Shown in pieces: positions 42,329 through 52,304 of a stretch of 64,000 bases of DNA. Location of the stretch: positions 5,797 through 69,796 of the forward strand of contig JANNEU010000083.1 in the NCBI GenBank assembly GCA_031379035.1, read 5' to 3'. A program made the translations under genes and the position numbers. The stretch comes from JABFRJ01 sp031379035. Lineage in GTDB: Bacteria > Pseudomonadota > Alphaproteobacteria > Rhizobiales > Hyphomicrobiaceae. How positions within the stretch are numbered: the stretch's first letter is position 1; every line of letters begins with the position of its first letter. The notes below the pieces were generated by a model. It had not been told where the DNA came from and ran no database searches. It saw nothing but the letters and a program-made list of their open reading frames with translations.

Positions 42329-44270
42329 GGGCCTCGATCAGTTCCGAACGCAGAGCCCTTATGAGAAACTCCGATCCGTCCTTGGTCAGATGGGCCGCGT
42401 CGCGAAACAGCAGTGCGTTCGTTTCATTTCTGACAGAACAGCCGTGCGTGTTACAAAACACCACTTTGGGATCGACGACTGAGATGGTCGGAATTTCGGC
42501 GCGAAGTTTGTCGATAAGCTGATCGGCTTGGGCGTAGTGCTGCTGGTTTTGCGCGAGGCTCATCGGCACACACTTGATGGCTGCCTGGTCCTTGGTTCCA
42601 GAGAGAGCCAGCTGCGCATAGCATTTCGGGAGATCGACACCAGTCGAATAGGCTTGTTTGAACACGATCATGCGTCGGTTTTGCGCGTCAATCTTTTCGA
42701 AACCTTCGACAAAGCGGCTCTTTAGCCAGGCGTAGAGTTCTGTTTCAGTGTAGCGTGGTTGGATGGTTGCGTCGGCTGGCGCAACGCCGCTGGTGCTGCT
42801 CGCGTAGTCGCCGGAAAATATTACCGGACGCCGATCCTTGGCGAGCGTTTCGTAGGCTTCGGCAATTCGCGCGCGGCAGACTGCATTGGGTACGCCCTTC
42901 TCAAATCGCGTTGTGCCATATGCGTGAAGGCAGCCGTGCCCATAGAGCGCAACACCTTTGACCTTCAACTCCTTAAACAGGCTGTCTAGCCCAGCGACCA
43001 AATGCGTCGCGGTGCTATCGCCGATCAAATAGACAATTTCGCCGGACGACGCGTCGCCGAAGATACAGCGCCCACGTTTTGCACCGCACAGATCGCCCCC
43101 GTAGGTCAATGTATTGTCTGCCTCCTGGACACGTTGCCCTTTTAGCCGATGGGGCATTCCTTCCGTGGTGACAATGGCGACAGCACCCGAGACGGTTACG
43201 AGGACTGCTGTCACCACGCTGCGCGGAACGAACCGCCACGGCAGGCTCATAACGGCTGATGGCTGTTGGTACCTGAACAAAACCTCGACTGTGACATAAA
43301 GGACTGCTCCGGCGATGAGCGATGCCACCCCGAGCATGAGGAGTTGAAGACCACTGGGGTCCAGGACATTGGCGCTTCGAAACAACGTTATGATTGGCCA
43401 ATGCACCAAGTAGATTGAATAGGAGTATCGGCCAATCAGACGCAGCGGATAGGCACTCAAAACGAGACGCCATAAACCGCCGCGACCTGCAAAAATAAGC
43501 GCCGCTGTTGCTGCTACGGGCAAAAACGTCCATCCACCTGGCCACGGCGTGTTAGCGTCGATGTAAACCAGTGAACCGATCAGCAGAATGCAACCGGCCG
43601 CACCGACCACATTGCAGACCCAACGAGCAACGGTGCCGATGTTGCGCTCCGCCAGTACTATCAGCGCGCCGGTCGCGAACTCAAAAATACGGGCTGGAAC
43701 CAGGTAAAACCCGACCAATGGGGCCCGACCCTGGAGATACGCCAAACACAGCAATGATATCAGCGCGGCCGCAATAGTGGTGCCAACCACCCCGATCTTT
43801 GTTCGCGCGGCAAAAATGAGTAGGGCTGGCCAAAAGAGATAGAACTGTTCTTCGACGCCAAGTGACCACGTATGCAAAAGCGGATGTGACAGGCTTGACG
43901 CATTGAAATAGTCGACGGAGTTTAAAAAATAGACGTTTGACACTCCGAAAATCGCTGCGAGGGCTGAGCGTGCGAGTGCGGCGTAATCCTCCGGCCCGAG
44001 CAGCCGCCAAGCCGCAATGAGAGTTATCGCAGTGGTCGCCACGAGAGCGGGAAACAAACGGAAAAATCTTCGCTTATAGAAATCACGAAAACTGAACGTA
44101 GTGCCCTGAACCAAGATCATGCGCGTGATCAGATAGCCGGAGATGACGAAGAAGATATCAACGCCGACAAAGCCGCCCGGGCAAAGCGTGCTTTCTAAAT
44201 GGAACACCAAGATCGGCAGGACTGCGAGTGCGCGCAGCCCCTCGATGTCAGTTCTGAAACTCTGAGCCAT
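42288..44270 (-). CDS. OafA-type acyltransferase with C-terminal SGNH domain
   Basis: The 660-aa product has an Acyl_transf_3 membrane domain of about ten segments (about 5-360), with FRTDIEGLRALAVLPILVFH and GGFVGVDIFFVISGYLITRM, and a C-terminal periplasmic SGNH domain (about 420-655) with EIVYLIGDSTATHLVAGLDS and FRDAAHLTKDGSEFL, the Ser and Asp-x-x-His positions. Such proteins O-acetylate cell-surface polysaccharide or glycan. The Met at 44270 is preferred over the longer GTG start at 44339, since the conserved N-terminus begins there. No polysaccharide cluster is adjacent. Confidence 0.9.
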   Translation of the reverse strand: MAQSFRTDIEGLRALAVLPILVFHLESTLCPGGFVGVDIFFVISGYLITRMILVQGTTFSFRDFYKRRFFRLFPALVATTAITLIAAWRLLGPEDYAALARSALAAIFGVSNVYFLNSVDYFNASSLSHPLLHTWSLGVEEQFYLFWPALLIFAARTKIGVVGTTIAAALISLLCLAYLQGRAPLVGFYLVPARIFEFATGALIVLAERNIGTVARWVCNVVGAAGCILLIGSLVYIDANTPWPGGWTFLPVAATAALIFAGRGGLWRLVLSAYPLRLIGRYSYSIYLVHWPIITLFRSANVLDPSGLQLLMLGVASLIAGAVLYVTVEVLFRYQQPSAVMSLPWRFVPRSVVTAVLVTVSGAVAIVTTEGMPHRLKGQRVQEADNTLTYGGDLCGAKRGRCIFGDASSGEIVYLIGDSTATHLVAGLDSLFKELKVKGVALYGHGCLHAYGTTRFEKGVPNAVCRARIAEAYETLAKDRRPVIFSGDYASSTSGVAPADATIQPRYTETELYAWLKSRFVEGFEKIDAQNRRMIVFKQAYSTGVDLPKCYAQLALSGTKDQAAIKCVPMSLAQNQQHYAQADQLIDKLRAEIPTISVVDPKVVFCNTHGCSVRNETNALLFRDAAHLTKDGSEFLIRALRSELIEALKPAHPLPKVPRL

Positions 44271-44513
44271 CGCTGATCGACTATCCCGCCCCGACAAACG
44301 CGTCGCCGTGGTGGTATCATGATCGATAAGGAATATCACTTATCGGACTGTTTGTTCGCCGAAGTTCCTGGTGCTGTTGCTCTTGTGCCGAGGCCTCTTG
44401 GCACAGGCCGTCCCGCTCCAGTGACAGGAATGCCGGTCTGGCTTTGCGGGGCAAAGACGCCCAGTGCACTGAGCCAGTAGAGCACTGCATCAGGTTTGCG
44501 GGAGGTTATGTGG

Positions 44514-46310
44514 TCACCCGCCCCACAGGCTTCGGATGCCGGCCCAGGCACCACGGGCAATCTCAGCGGCGCGACCGCTCATGATCATCGCGAGAAGGCC
44601 GACAGCGAGAAGGTTGCCGAAAAGAAGCAAGCCAACGAACCCGCGACGGCTCCGTCGGCGTGCGACGTCGATCTCGACGGTTTCTTCGCCGAACGGGATT
44701 TCTGCGCTGATCCCCTCGCTGCCAACGATGCGGGTGGCACCTGACAAGGTCAGCTTCAGGCGACCGCTCTGGCTTGGGGACACACGCCAACGCCATGTGG
44801 CGTCATCGGCACCCTGATGGGCGCGCGGCGGGCCGATCCATAATGTTTCGGGGCTGGCCATCTCGACGAAGGCGCGGTCGTCGGCGGCCTTCAAACGCAA
44901 GGTCGCGACGCGCAATGGTGGCCAGCGATGCCCGGGGACATAGGGAATTTCGAGCGCACGGCGGGGCACGGTGATTTCGATCACGTTGGTTTGACCGCAG
45001 CGCATGGCTTTGGGCATGGCATTGACCAGCGCCCGCATATCGACCGTGACAGACGGTATCGGTGGTGGCGCGACTTGGCGCGCTGGTTCGCGGAGTTGGC
45101 CTATACTTGGTCCTGCACTCGGGCCGTTCAGCGGTGGCGTGGCAGCGACCTTCTGTTGAAGCGTTGCCGACAGATTTTGCGATAGCGCTGCGGCGGTTGG
45201 TAAGGGCGGCGGCGGCATACGAGTTAGGCCTGCAGATACAGCAGACGGCATGGGGATGGGGGGAGGGGATGATGGTGTTGCGCCGAGAGCAGGCAGAGGC
45301 CGCGGCGGGCTCAAATCATCGGGCGTGCGAGGCCCGGCATCGGCCATGATGGACTTTGGCGGCATGGGGGGCGGGATCGGCAGAGTAGATTTTGTTACTT
45401 CTACTGGATTTGACTGTTTTGCGATCTCTTCAATGGATTCTATGTTGACCTCAAGGCCGACAGTCGGGGGCTCAGTGCCAGTCGATGGTACAACGGCCTG
45501 GAGCGCTGGCTGCGATACCGGCGGCGTTGGTGGAGAAATCTGCGAACCTCGCTGCACCGCTGGTTGGGCCAGTTCGGTCGCTGTCTTTTCAGTGTTAGGC
45601 GTAGCTAGGTCCGTCGCGGCTGACGCACCTGCTGCGGGCTCGGGACGTCGAGAGACCACTGGTGGCGCCGCACCCTGCAGACGAGCGCGCACCGATGCCA
45701 GTATTTCGTCGGTCGAGGCATCGTCCCTGCGCGGCGGGGCTGCTGGTGATGCTGTGGTTGCTGCCAGCTCGGCTGCTGGAGACGCCGGCGGTGTGGGGAC
45801 AGGTGGTGCCGCTTGTTGTGCCGGTTGCCCCGATGCTGAACCCTTCTGGAGAACACGAATGACTTCGTTGAAGGTCAAACCGTGAGACCGGAGCATACCA
45901 GCTGACGGCGTCGTTCCGTCACCAATCATCGCGGCCAGCACGATCGCGCCGTCGATCTGACGGCGGGCTGACTGCTGAGCCGCCATGGCGGCGAGTTTCA
46001 GCACTTTTAAAAGATCCGCAGTCGGCAACACAGGCTTTCCCGGCGGGGTGTCGTGTTGCAGCTGGGCCAGATAGGTTGAGATATCGGCGCGCAGGCGTTC
46101 TACACTGATTGTGCTGGCCCCCAAGACACCTTGCGCTTCCGGGTCTTCGGTCAACGTGAAGAGCAAATGCTCCGAGGTCACGCCAGAATGATGTTGGCCG
46201 ACCGCATACTTATGGGCACGATCCAGGCTTGCATCGAGGTGCGGCGACCGCGCTGCCATGGCAACCGTCTCGGCTGGTAGCGCGGCGGTCTGTGTTGCTT
46301 GGCGGGCCAT
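44514..46310 (-). CDS. Clp N-terminal domain protein with proline-rich linker and membrane anchor
   Basis: The 598-aa product begins with two Clp-N repeats: LDASLDRAHKYAVGQHHSGV and SEHLLFTLTEDPEAQGVLGA (about 25-85), and a second half (about 95-160) with AMAAQQSARRQIDGAIVLAA. A long Pro/Ala-rich low-complexity linker (about 165-430) follows, then a beta-rich domain (about 430-560) with WRWRVSPSQSGRLKLTLSG, and a C-terminal membrane segment (about 565-590). There is no AAA+ ATPase domain, unlike ClpA/B/C. It could be an adaptor tethered to the membrane. The start has AGGA upstream. Function unknown. Confidence 0.75.
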   Translation of the reverse strand: MARQATQTAALPAETVAMAARSPHLDASLDRAHKYAVGQHHSGVTSEHLLFTLTEDPEAQGVLGASTISVERLRADISTYLAQLQHDTPPGKPVLPTADLLKVLKLAAMAAQQSARRQIDGAIVLAAMIGDGTTPSAGMLRSHGLTFNEVIRVLQKGSASGQPAQQAAPPVPTPPASPAAELAATTASPAAPPRRDDASTDEILASVRARLQGAAPPVVSRRPEPAAGASAATDLATPNTEKTATELAQPAVQRGSQISPPTPPVSQPALQAVVPSTGTEPPTVGLEVNIESIEEIAKQSNPVEVTKSTLPIPPPMPPKSIMADAGPRTPDDLSPPRPLPALGATPSSPPPIPMPSAVSAGLTRMPPPPLPTAAALSQNLSATLQQKVAATPPLNGPSAGPSIGQLREPARQVAPPPIPSVTVDMRALVNAMPKAMRCGQTNVIEITVPRRALEIPYVPGHRWPPLRVATLRLKAADDRAFVEMASPETLWIGPPRAHQGADDATWRWRVSPSQSGRLKLTLSGATRIVGSEGISAEIPFGEETVEIDVARRRSRRGFVGLLLFGNLLAVGLLAMIMSGRAAEIARGAWAGIRSLWGG

Positions 46311-46512
46311 GATAATCCTGGAGAATCCTTATCGCGTAACGATTCTGTACCCTAGTCGCGGCCAACGCGCACGTTCGCATAGCAAGGAAACTGGTGGTAT
46401 TTCCGACTATGCAATCCGCAGTGTGGGCACGTAGCACGCAATTGCGTAGAAATTTCGTTGTCCCCCTGCCACTGACGGCTATAAACGGCTCCAATCCTGT
46501 TTTGCTGTCGAG

Positions 46513-47490
46513 ATGCCGCCAATGTCTGCAAAAACTTCAGATGACGCCGCCAAGAAGGCTCAACAGCCGGCGCCGGCTCGGCCGATGCGTGACGAAGCCG
46601 ATCCCTCGCCGCACTTGCAGGCGCGCATCCTGGCCGAGGCGCTGCCGCATCTGATCCGCTATGACGAACAGACCGTCGTCATCAAGTTCGGCGGCAATGC
46701 CATGGGCGATCAGGCGCTGGCCGACGCGTTCGCGCAGGATATCGTCTATCTGAAGCTCTCCGGTGTGAACCCGGTGGTGGTGCATGGGGGCGGACCGCAG
46801 ATCGCCAACATGCTGAAAAAGCTCGAGATCAAGGCGGATTTCGTGCACGGCCTCAGGGTCACCGACAAGCCGACCGTGGAGGTCGTCGAGATGGTGCTGT
46901 CAGGCGCTATCAACAAGCAGATCGTCTCGGCCATCAACCGGCAGGGCGGCAAGGCGGTGGGCATCTCCGGCAAGGACGCCAACCTGATGATCGCCAAGAA
47001 GATCACGGAAATGCCGGACCCCGAGAGCAACATCATGCAGGCGGTCGACATCGGCTATGTCGGCGATCCGGTGGAGGTAAACCCCTACATCGTCGAGATC
47101 ATCTCAAAGTCGGACTTGATCCCGGTGATCGCGCCGGTCAGCGCTACCCGCGACGGACAGACACTGAACATAAATGGAGACACGTTCGCTTCCGCGTTGG
47201 CTGCGCGGCTGAAGGCTAAACGCCTTCTGTTGCTGACAGACGTGGCGGGGGTGCTGGACAAAGACAAGAAACTGATCGCCGATATGACTGTCGATGAGGC
47301 CCGCGCAATGATCCGCGACGGGACGATCTCGGGCGGGATGATCCCCAAGATTGAGGGTTGCATTGAGGTGGTTGAGGCAGGCGTGGAGGCGGTCAGTATT
47401 ATCGACGGGCGAGTGCCACACTGCGTGTTGCTGGAGCTGTTCACCGAGCACGGGGTTGGCACGATCGTACGCCGAAAGCGGGGGAAATGA
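46513..47490 (+). CDS. argB: Acetylglutamate kinase
   Basis: ArgB phosphorylates N-acetylglutamate in arginine synthesis. The 325-aa product has an N-terminal extension of about 50 residues, then VVIKFGGNAMGD, VVVHGGGPQIANMLKKL, VDIGYVGDPVEVNPYIVEII and the C-terminal GGMIPKIEGCIEVVEAGVEA, all typical. ATG 46522 (MSAKTSDD) is an alternative start. It is divergent from the Clp-N gene. Confidence 0.95.
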   Translation: MPPMSAKTSDDAAKKAQQPAPARPMRDEADPSPHLQARILAEALPHLIRYDEQTVVIKFGGNAMGDQALADAFAQDIVYLKLSGVNPVVVHGGGPQIANMLKKLEIKADFVHGLRVTDKPTVEVVEMVLSGAINKQIVSAINRQGGKAVGISGKDANLMIAKKITEMPDPESNIMQAVDIGYVGDPVEVNPYIVEIISKSDLIPVIAPVSATRDGQTLNINGDTFASALAARLKAKRLLLLTDVAGVLDKDKKLIADMTVDEARAMIRDGTISGGMIPKIEGCIEVVEAGVEAVSIIDGRVPHCVLLELFTEHGVGTIVRRKRGK

Positions 47491-47723
47491 CCCGAGCGAC
47501 GGGGGTTAGCGGCAACCGCTACAGACTTTCACCCTATATCGATGTGCATGGCACGGATGAATTGACCCGTCCGTTGCTTGAGTGCCATAACAAACTGATA
47601 TGTCCATTAGTTTTCAGTCGACAGGTGGGCCGTATTGCTTGCCGTCGATGGGGGGCGTGCGACATCCAGTCGTTTGCGCAATGAGTGCGTTGGTGGCCGC
47701 CGCACGGTCACGGGAGTTGTAAA

Positions 47724-48572
47724 TTGCCAAAGGCGCTTGAGCATTTGTTGGCGCTGCGGCGCGCCTGCGGAACAGTTGCTGCGATCAATATCATGACCCG
47801 GCGCAGCCTCAATATGTCGGCGCCCGTAACGGCGCAGTTCACGGGCGCTAATGGCCGCAAGATGGCTGGTATCGAGATCCGTCCTATGGACAGCGACTTG
47901 TTCGTTGCCGGGCAAATCTTCGGTCGCCACCACTACGAGCTATCGGCACGGGTTGTGGCGGCACTTGCGCAACGCGCGCGGGATTGGCGGCGTGCCGGTC
48001 ATACGCCTGTCATTGTTGATGGCGGTGCCAACACCGGATATGCGTCGCTTTATTTCGCTGACATCTACCCAGACGCTATTGTTCTTGCCGTCGAGCCAAA
48101 TCCGGCGACATTTGAAATCTTAGTTCGGCATACCGCTGCCAATCCGAGGATTAAACCAAAATTCGGGGCGCTTTGGGGCGACCAAGGTGGTGTCGATATT
48201 GAGTTTCCGGCGGGTGGCGCTTGGGCGGCACGAACGGTCGCGCCAGAGGCAGAAGGACAGAGTTCGATTGGCCAGAAGGCAGCGCGAATCCCTTCGCTAA
48301 CGCTTGAGGACCTGATTGCCGAGACACCAAACGGGCGGCCACTGATTATCAAGCTTGATATCGAGGGTGCTGAGCGGCAGGTGTGTGCGGCCTCAGCGCA
48401 AACACTGCGCGATGCGGCTTGCATTATCGTGGAGCCACACGACTGGCTCAACAACGGGGCTGGCTGCCTGACCCCACTGTTTAAAGCCCTTGCCGGCAAG
48501 GAAATGGATACATTCATTCAGGGCGAGAACCTGGTCCTAGTCTGCTCGCCACTCCTCGAAGCAACAGACTGA
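47724..48572 (+). CDS. FkbM family methyltransferase
   Basis: The 282-aa product has the SAM-binding VIVDGGANTGYASLYFADIY, AVEPNPATFEILVRHTAANP and LIIKLDIEGAERQVCAAS, the pattern of FkbM-type O-methyltransferases. The substrate is unknown; such enzymes often methylate sugars or glycans. A TTG at 47724 preceded by GGGAG is chosen; upstream sequence to 47685 is in frame but lacks support. The 234 bases after argB hold nothing supported. Confidence 0.8.
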   Translation: MPKALEHLLALRRACGTVAAINIMTRRSLNMSAPVTAQFTGANGRKMAGIEIRPMDSDLFVAGQIFGRHHYELSARVVAALAQRARDWRRAGHTPVIVDGGANTGYASLYFADIYPDAIVLAVEPNPATFEILVRHTAANPRIKPKFGALWGDQGGVDIEFPAGGAWAARTVAPEAEGQSSIGQKAARIPSLTLEDLIAETPNGRPLIIKLDIEGAERQVCAASAQTLRDAACIIVEPHDWLNNGAGCLTPLFKALAGKEMDTFIQGENLVLVCSPLLEATD

Positions 48573-48599
48573 TATCGGTGCCCGTAGGGGTGCCCGCCC

Positions 48600-49502
48600 T
48601 CAGTGTTTGGTCGTGGTAGACGGGGAGACCACCGTGCTGCCTGCCACGGCGCCAGAGGAGACGCTGCCCTCCATTGCCGCCGCACGGAGTGCGCGTTCGG
48701 CTATGTCCTGGGTGTTCAATTGATGCCAGCGGCGCCAGCTCACTGGAATAATGGCCAGATAGGCAAAAACGACCACCGTCATTGTGGCGTGCGGATAAGT
48801 AACCAGGAGGCCGATCACGAGCGCAAGGGCCCCGAAAATGGGTGGCACCCACTCGCGGCTGATACGCTCTCCCAACAGCTTGCCGGAAAACGTCGGAATG
48901 GTGGAGACCAGCAGGAAGGCCATGGCCAACGTGTAGAGCGCGATCACTTTGGGGTAGGCGCGGACTTCAACCAAGCCCAGCGCATCAATATAGAGCGGCA
49001 GCAGCACGACAATGGCACCAGCAGGCGCTGGCACGCCGGTGAAGTAATTGCTCTGCCATTTGGGTTTGTCGACATCGAGCATGGAATTGAAGCGGGCCAA
49101 ACGGAGCCCCATGCAACAGGCAAAGACCAGAACTGCGATCCAGCCGAAGTCGCGCAGACCACCGAGGCCCCAAGTGTAGACAACGAGCGCTGGCGCAATG
49201 CCGAAATTAACGAAGTCCGCCAGGCTGTCGAGTTCGGCACCGAGGCGGGACTGGGCCTTCAGCGCGCGGGCAACGCGGCCATCAATACCGTCGATAAGGG
49301 CGGCCAAAACGATGAGCAGTAATGCTACATCGTAGCGCTGTTCGATGGCCATGCGAATGCCGGTGACCCCGGCGCAGAGGCTCAATAAAGTAAAGAAGTT
49401 CGGCACTAGCATCCGGACCGGAATTTTGGTGTTCCGGAACAACCGCCGACGCCGCAACCGCCGGCGGGAGCCTTGATCTTCGGGCATGTCCGTGGACGCC
49501 AT
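48600..49502 (-). CDS. pssA: CDP-diacylglycerol-serine O-phosphatidyltransferase
   Basis: PssA makes phosphatidylserine, the precursor of phosphatidylethanolamine. The 300-aa membrane protein has the CDP-alcohol phosphotransferase motif spread over DGIDGRVARALKAQSRLGAE and LDSLADFVNFG, with all Asp residues intact, and about seven hydrophobic segments, including IRMLVPNFFTLLSLCAGVTG-like start. The arginine-rich N-terminus is usual. The decarboxylase gene psd is not in the window. A hydrophilic C-terminal tail follows the last membrane segment. Confidence 0.92.
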   Translation of the reverse strand: MASTDMPEDQGSRRRLRRRRLFRNTKIPVRMLVPNFFTLLSLCAGVTGIRMAIEQRYDVALLLIVLAALIDGIDGRVARALKAQSRLGAELDSLADFVNFGIAPALVVYTWGLGGLRDFGWIAVLVFACCMGLRLARFNSMLDVDKPKWQSNYFTGVPAPAGAIVVLLPLYIDALGLVEVRAYPKVIALYTLAMAFLLVSTIPTFSGKLLGERISREWVPPIFGALALVIGLLVTYPHATMTVVVFAYLAIIPVSWRRWHQLNTQDIAERALRAAAMEGSVSSGAVAGSTVVSPSTTTKH

Positions 49503-49718
49503 GGGGTTGCTCCGGTAGACTTACGGGTGACACGATCCCCCAGCAGTTAGCGGCCGATGCCGACGGGGTCAAACACGGCAGTTGAAAACGCTGCTGGCGC
49601 GGGTTCACTATGCCGGACGCTACAACGACGCACCCAGTTGCTGTATTCCATACCGGTCGAGTAGAGTATTCCGAAATCCAGCGATATCCGCGTGCCCTGC
49701 GCTCAAAAGAGTTAAGAC

Positions 49719-50132
49719 ATGCTCACTTCAAGACCAGCAGCCATTGCGCATAAGTTGCGGCAAGCGGGCTTGCGGCCGACACGTCAGCGGTGCTCGTTGG
49801 CAACGCTGCTGTTTGGGCAGGGAGACAGGCATGTCTCCGCCGAAGCTCTGCACGAAGAAGCCGTTGCGTCTGGAGTGCGGATCTCGCTTGCGACAATATA
49901 CAATACACTGCACCAGTTCCAAGAAGCAGGGTTGTTGCGAGAGTTGGCGATTGACGGCCAGCGCAGCTATTTCGACACCAACACGTCGAACCATAATCAT
50001 TTTTATTTCGAAGGCCAAGGCCGGTTGATCGACATCCCGGGCGATACGGTTCGGGTTGACGGTGTGCCAGAGGCACCGGCAGGCATGCGTATCAGCCATA
50101 TCGACGTCGTTGTGAGGCTCGTGAAGGCGTAA
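49719..50132 (+). CDS. irr: Fur family iron response regulator Irr
   Basis: Irr represses or activates iron and haem genes in alphaproteobacteria in response to haem. The 137-aa product has LRQAGLRPTRQRCSLATLLF and ISLATIYNTLHQFQEAGLL (winged helix) and HNHFYFEGQGRLIDIPGDTV, where Irr has HNH rather than the metal-site pattern of Fur. No GCPWHD-type haem motif is seen near the N-terminus, as in many Irr proteins outside Bradyrhizobium. ATG 49719 gives the normal start. Confidence 0.85.
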   Translation: MLTSRPAAIAHKLRQAGLRPTRQRCSLATLLFGQGDRHVSAEALHEEAVASGVRISLATIYNTLHQFQEAGLLRELAIDGQRSYFDTNTSNHNHFYFEGQGRLIDIPGDTVRVDGVPEAPAGMRISHIDVVVRLVKA

Positions 50133-50152
50133 CGTCCTGCTTGAGTACAACG

Positions 50153-50683
50153 CTATTTCACCAACTCGCCCGGCCCGACGCCCCACAGATTTTGTTGATC
50201 GACAAATCCGCGCACGCCAGAGGCGGTGATCCGGCACGTGCGACCATCACATGAGACGATCCCAACGATGACGCCGGGTTCGAGATAGGCGAGTGCATCT
50301 GACGTAGAGCGTGCAGCGGATCGCAAAGCGCGCGTGTTTTCGCCGCCGCCGACCGCTGGACTCAAGACCAACGCCGTGCGGCGACGCGAGATAGCATCAG
50401 CCGCGATCCACCCTGTCGTCCCCTCGGAATCCTGGACGCGTGCCCAAGTGCCCTGCTGCTCCAAAACCGCAATCGGTAAGCCAGCCCGCTTAAAAACCAC
50501 GGTTATCGGTTTTTCAAGGCGGGGCTCGCCGCGCACTTCGACGTGATCTGCCATCAAGCTGGCAAACCCAGGGGTGGTTTGACCCAGCGCTTGGACCGGC
50601 AGCCCCAGAGCGGCGACCCCGATGGCGGCTGCTCGGATCAGGGCTAGAATTCGGGGCTGCGGGCGTCTGGAAGACTGGGACAT
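50153..50683 (-). CDS. SH3 domain (SH3_4-type) secreted protein
   Basis: The 176-aa product has a signal peptide (cleavage near ALGQT) and two bacterial SH3-like units, with VEVRGEPRLEKPITVVFKRA, VLEQQGTWARVQDSEGTTGW and later EPGVIVGIVSCDGRTCRITA and GFVDQQNLWG. These domains are often found in cell-wall-associated proteins. Start at 50683 opens the signal peptide. It ends 20 bases from irr, tail to tail. Confidence 0.85.
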   Translation of the reverse strand: MSQSSRRPQPRILALIRAAAIGVAALGLPVQALGQTTPGFASLMADHVEVRGEPRLEKPITVVFKRAGLPIAVLEQQGTWARVQDSEGTTGWIAADAISRRRTALVLSPAVGGGENTRALRSAARSTSDALAYLEPGVIVGIVSCDGRTCRITASGVRGFVDQQNLWGVGPGELVK

Positions 50684-50903
50684 AGTCTGGTGCCGAGCTC
50701 CGTTCACAGTTGAGTAAGCTCACAGCATAGCCTCATCACGATTTCTGTCGGCGCGGCAAGATGACGGGGCCTTGGGACCTAGCGGACGATCACACATCCG
50801 CAGTACGGTTTTGTGTCCGCCAGTGCATCTGTTATCACCCGACCCTTCTCCCGAAGCGCCCAACTTTACGGCGTGTCCACCCGACGCGAGGCTGCCCCCC
50901 GCC

Positions 50904-51905
50904 ATGCCCCAAAGTTCCGCTCAGAAACCGCTGGTCATTGTGACGCGTAAACTGCCGGACGTGGTCGAAACGCGCATGTGCGAGCTGTTTTCGACCCGCC
51001 TCAATATTGACGATACACCACTTGGCACCGCTGGGCTGATCGAGGCCGTCAAAACGGCCACCGTGTTGGTGCCGACGGTCACTGACCGTATTGATCGGGC
51101 GATCCTCGCGCAGGCTGGGCCGCAACTGAAGCTGATCGCAAATTTCGGGACCGGCGTTGACAACATCGATCTGGATACGGCCCGCAATCGAAATATCGCT
51201 GTCACCAATACACCCGGTGTGCTGACCGAAGACACTGCGGATATGACGATGGCGCTGATTTTGGCCGTGCCGCGACGGCTGGCGGAAGGCACCGCACTGA
51301 TGAAAGACCCGAGCACGCCATGGGCTGGGTGGGCGCCGACGGCGATGCTGGGGCATCGGATTTGGGGCAAACGACTCGGCATCATTGGCATGGGACGGAT
51401 CGGGCAGGCGGTGGCCCGGCGGGCACGCGCGTTTGGGCTACAAATCCACTATCACAATCGGCGACGGCTGGCCGAGGGGCTGGAGCAGGAGCTGGAGGCC
51501 ACGTATTGGGAGAGCCTGGACCAAATGCTGGTTCGAATGGACATTGTGTCAGTGAACTGCCCGCACACCCCGGCGACATTTCATTTGATGTCGGCACGAC
51601 GACTTAAGCTGCTGAAACCGCATGCTTATTTGGTAAATACCGCGCGCGGTGAAGTGATCGATGAAAATGAGTTGGCCCGGCTTATCGAAGCCGGGGCCAT
51701 CGCGGGTGCCGGGCTCGACGTGTTTGAGCACGAACCGGCGGTCAACCCACGTCTGGTCGGCTCGCCGCGCGTTGTCGCGCTGCCGCACATGGGATCGGCC
51801 ACAATCGAGGGCCGCATCGATATGGGCGAGAAGGTGATCATCAATATTAAGACATTCCTGGACGGGCACGCTCCGCCGGATCGGGTTCATGCTGCGATGT
51901 TCTGA
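50904..51905 (+). CDS. D-isomer-specific 2-hydroxyacid dehydrogenase
   Basis: The 333-aa product is of glyoxylate/hydroxypyruvate reductase type: IANFGTGVDNIDLDTARNRN, the NAD(P)-binding GKRLGIIGMGRIGQAVARRA, VNTARGEVIDENELARLIEA and the catalytic Arg, Glu and His in AGAGLDVFEHEP and LPHMGSATIEGR. ATG 50904 begins the conserved part; the upstream in-frame stretch to 50772 has no coding look. Confidence 0.9.
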   Translation: MPQSSAQKPLVIVTRKLPDVVETRMCELFSTRLNIDDTPLGTAGLIEAVKTATVLVPTVTDRIDRAILAQAGPQLKLIANFGTGVDNIDLDTARNRNIAVTNTPGVLTEDTADMTMALILAVPRRLAEGTALMKDPSTPWAGWAPTAMLGHRIWGKRLGIIGMGRIGQAVARRARAFGLQIHYHNRRRLAEGLEQELEATYWESLDQMLVRMDIVSVNCPHTPATFHLMSARRLKLLKPHAYLVNTARGEVIDENELARLIEAGAIAGAGLDVFEHEPAVNPRLVGSPRVVALPHMGSATIEGRIDMGEKVIINIKTFLDGHAPPDRVHAAMF

Positions 51906-52089
51906 CCTTGTTGCGGCTGGGCCGCGCGCTTCAGGGCGCTTTTAATTCCGCATTTTCCAGGCTATAAGCCGCCGTGATCGAGGTCTTTGAGCTCGAAACC
52001 CCAATTCAAGATCAGCTGCGGCTGGCTCCTGGGTGCGCTGATAACTTTCGGTGCCTTCAATGAGTTAGGCCTGCGTACAGGAGATTCCG

Positions 52090-52275
52090 ATGGCCGTTCC
52101 AAAGAAAAAAGTCTCGCGCATGAAGCGCGGCTTCCGCCGTTCGGCAGATGCTCTTAAGGCCCCGACCTACACAACTGACAAGAAGTCGGGTGAATTGCGT
52201 CGGCCGCATCATATCGACCTCAAGAGCGGCATGTATCGCGGCATGCAGGTGTTGGAACCGAAGACTGACGTTTAA
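52090..52275 (+). CDS. rpmF: 50S ribosomal protein L32
   Basis: The 61-aa product starts MAVPKKKVSRMKRGFRRSAD and has ELRRPHHIDLKSGMYRG, as usual for alphaproteobacterial L32 with no zinc cysteines. AGGAG lies upstream of the ATG. A terminator follows. Confidence 0.97.
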   Translation: MAVPKKKVSRMKRGFRRSADALKAPTYTTDKKSGELRRPHHIDLKSGMYRGMQVLEPKTDV

Positions 52276-52304
52276 GCTTCCTCAGTTCAACAGCACTATG
52301 TTTG

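Noticed and set aside
44336..44560. 74-aa minus-strand frame between the acyltransferase and the Clp-N gene
   Set aside because: Low-complexity, overlaps the Clp-N gene end, no recognisable feature.
47487..47684. 65-aa frame following argB by ATGA overlap
   Set aside because: Composition is not protein-like and no family is suggested; the region is probably the leader of the FkbM gene.
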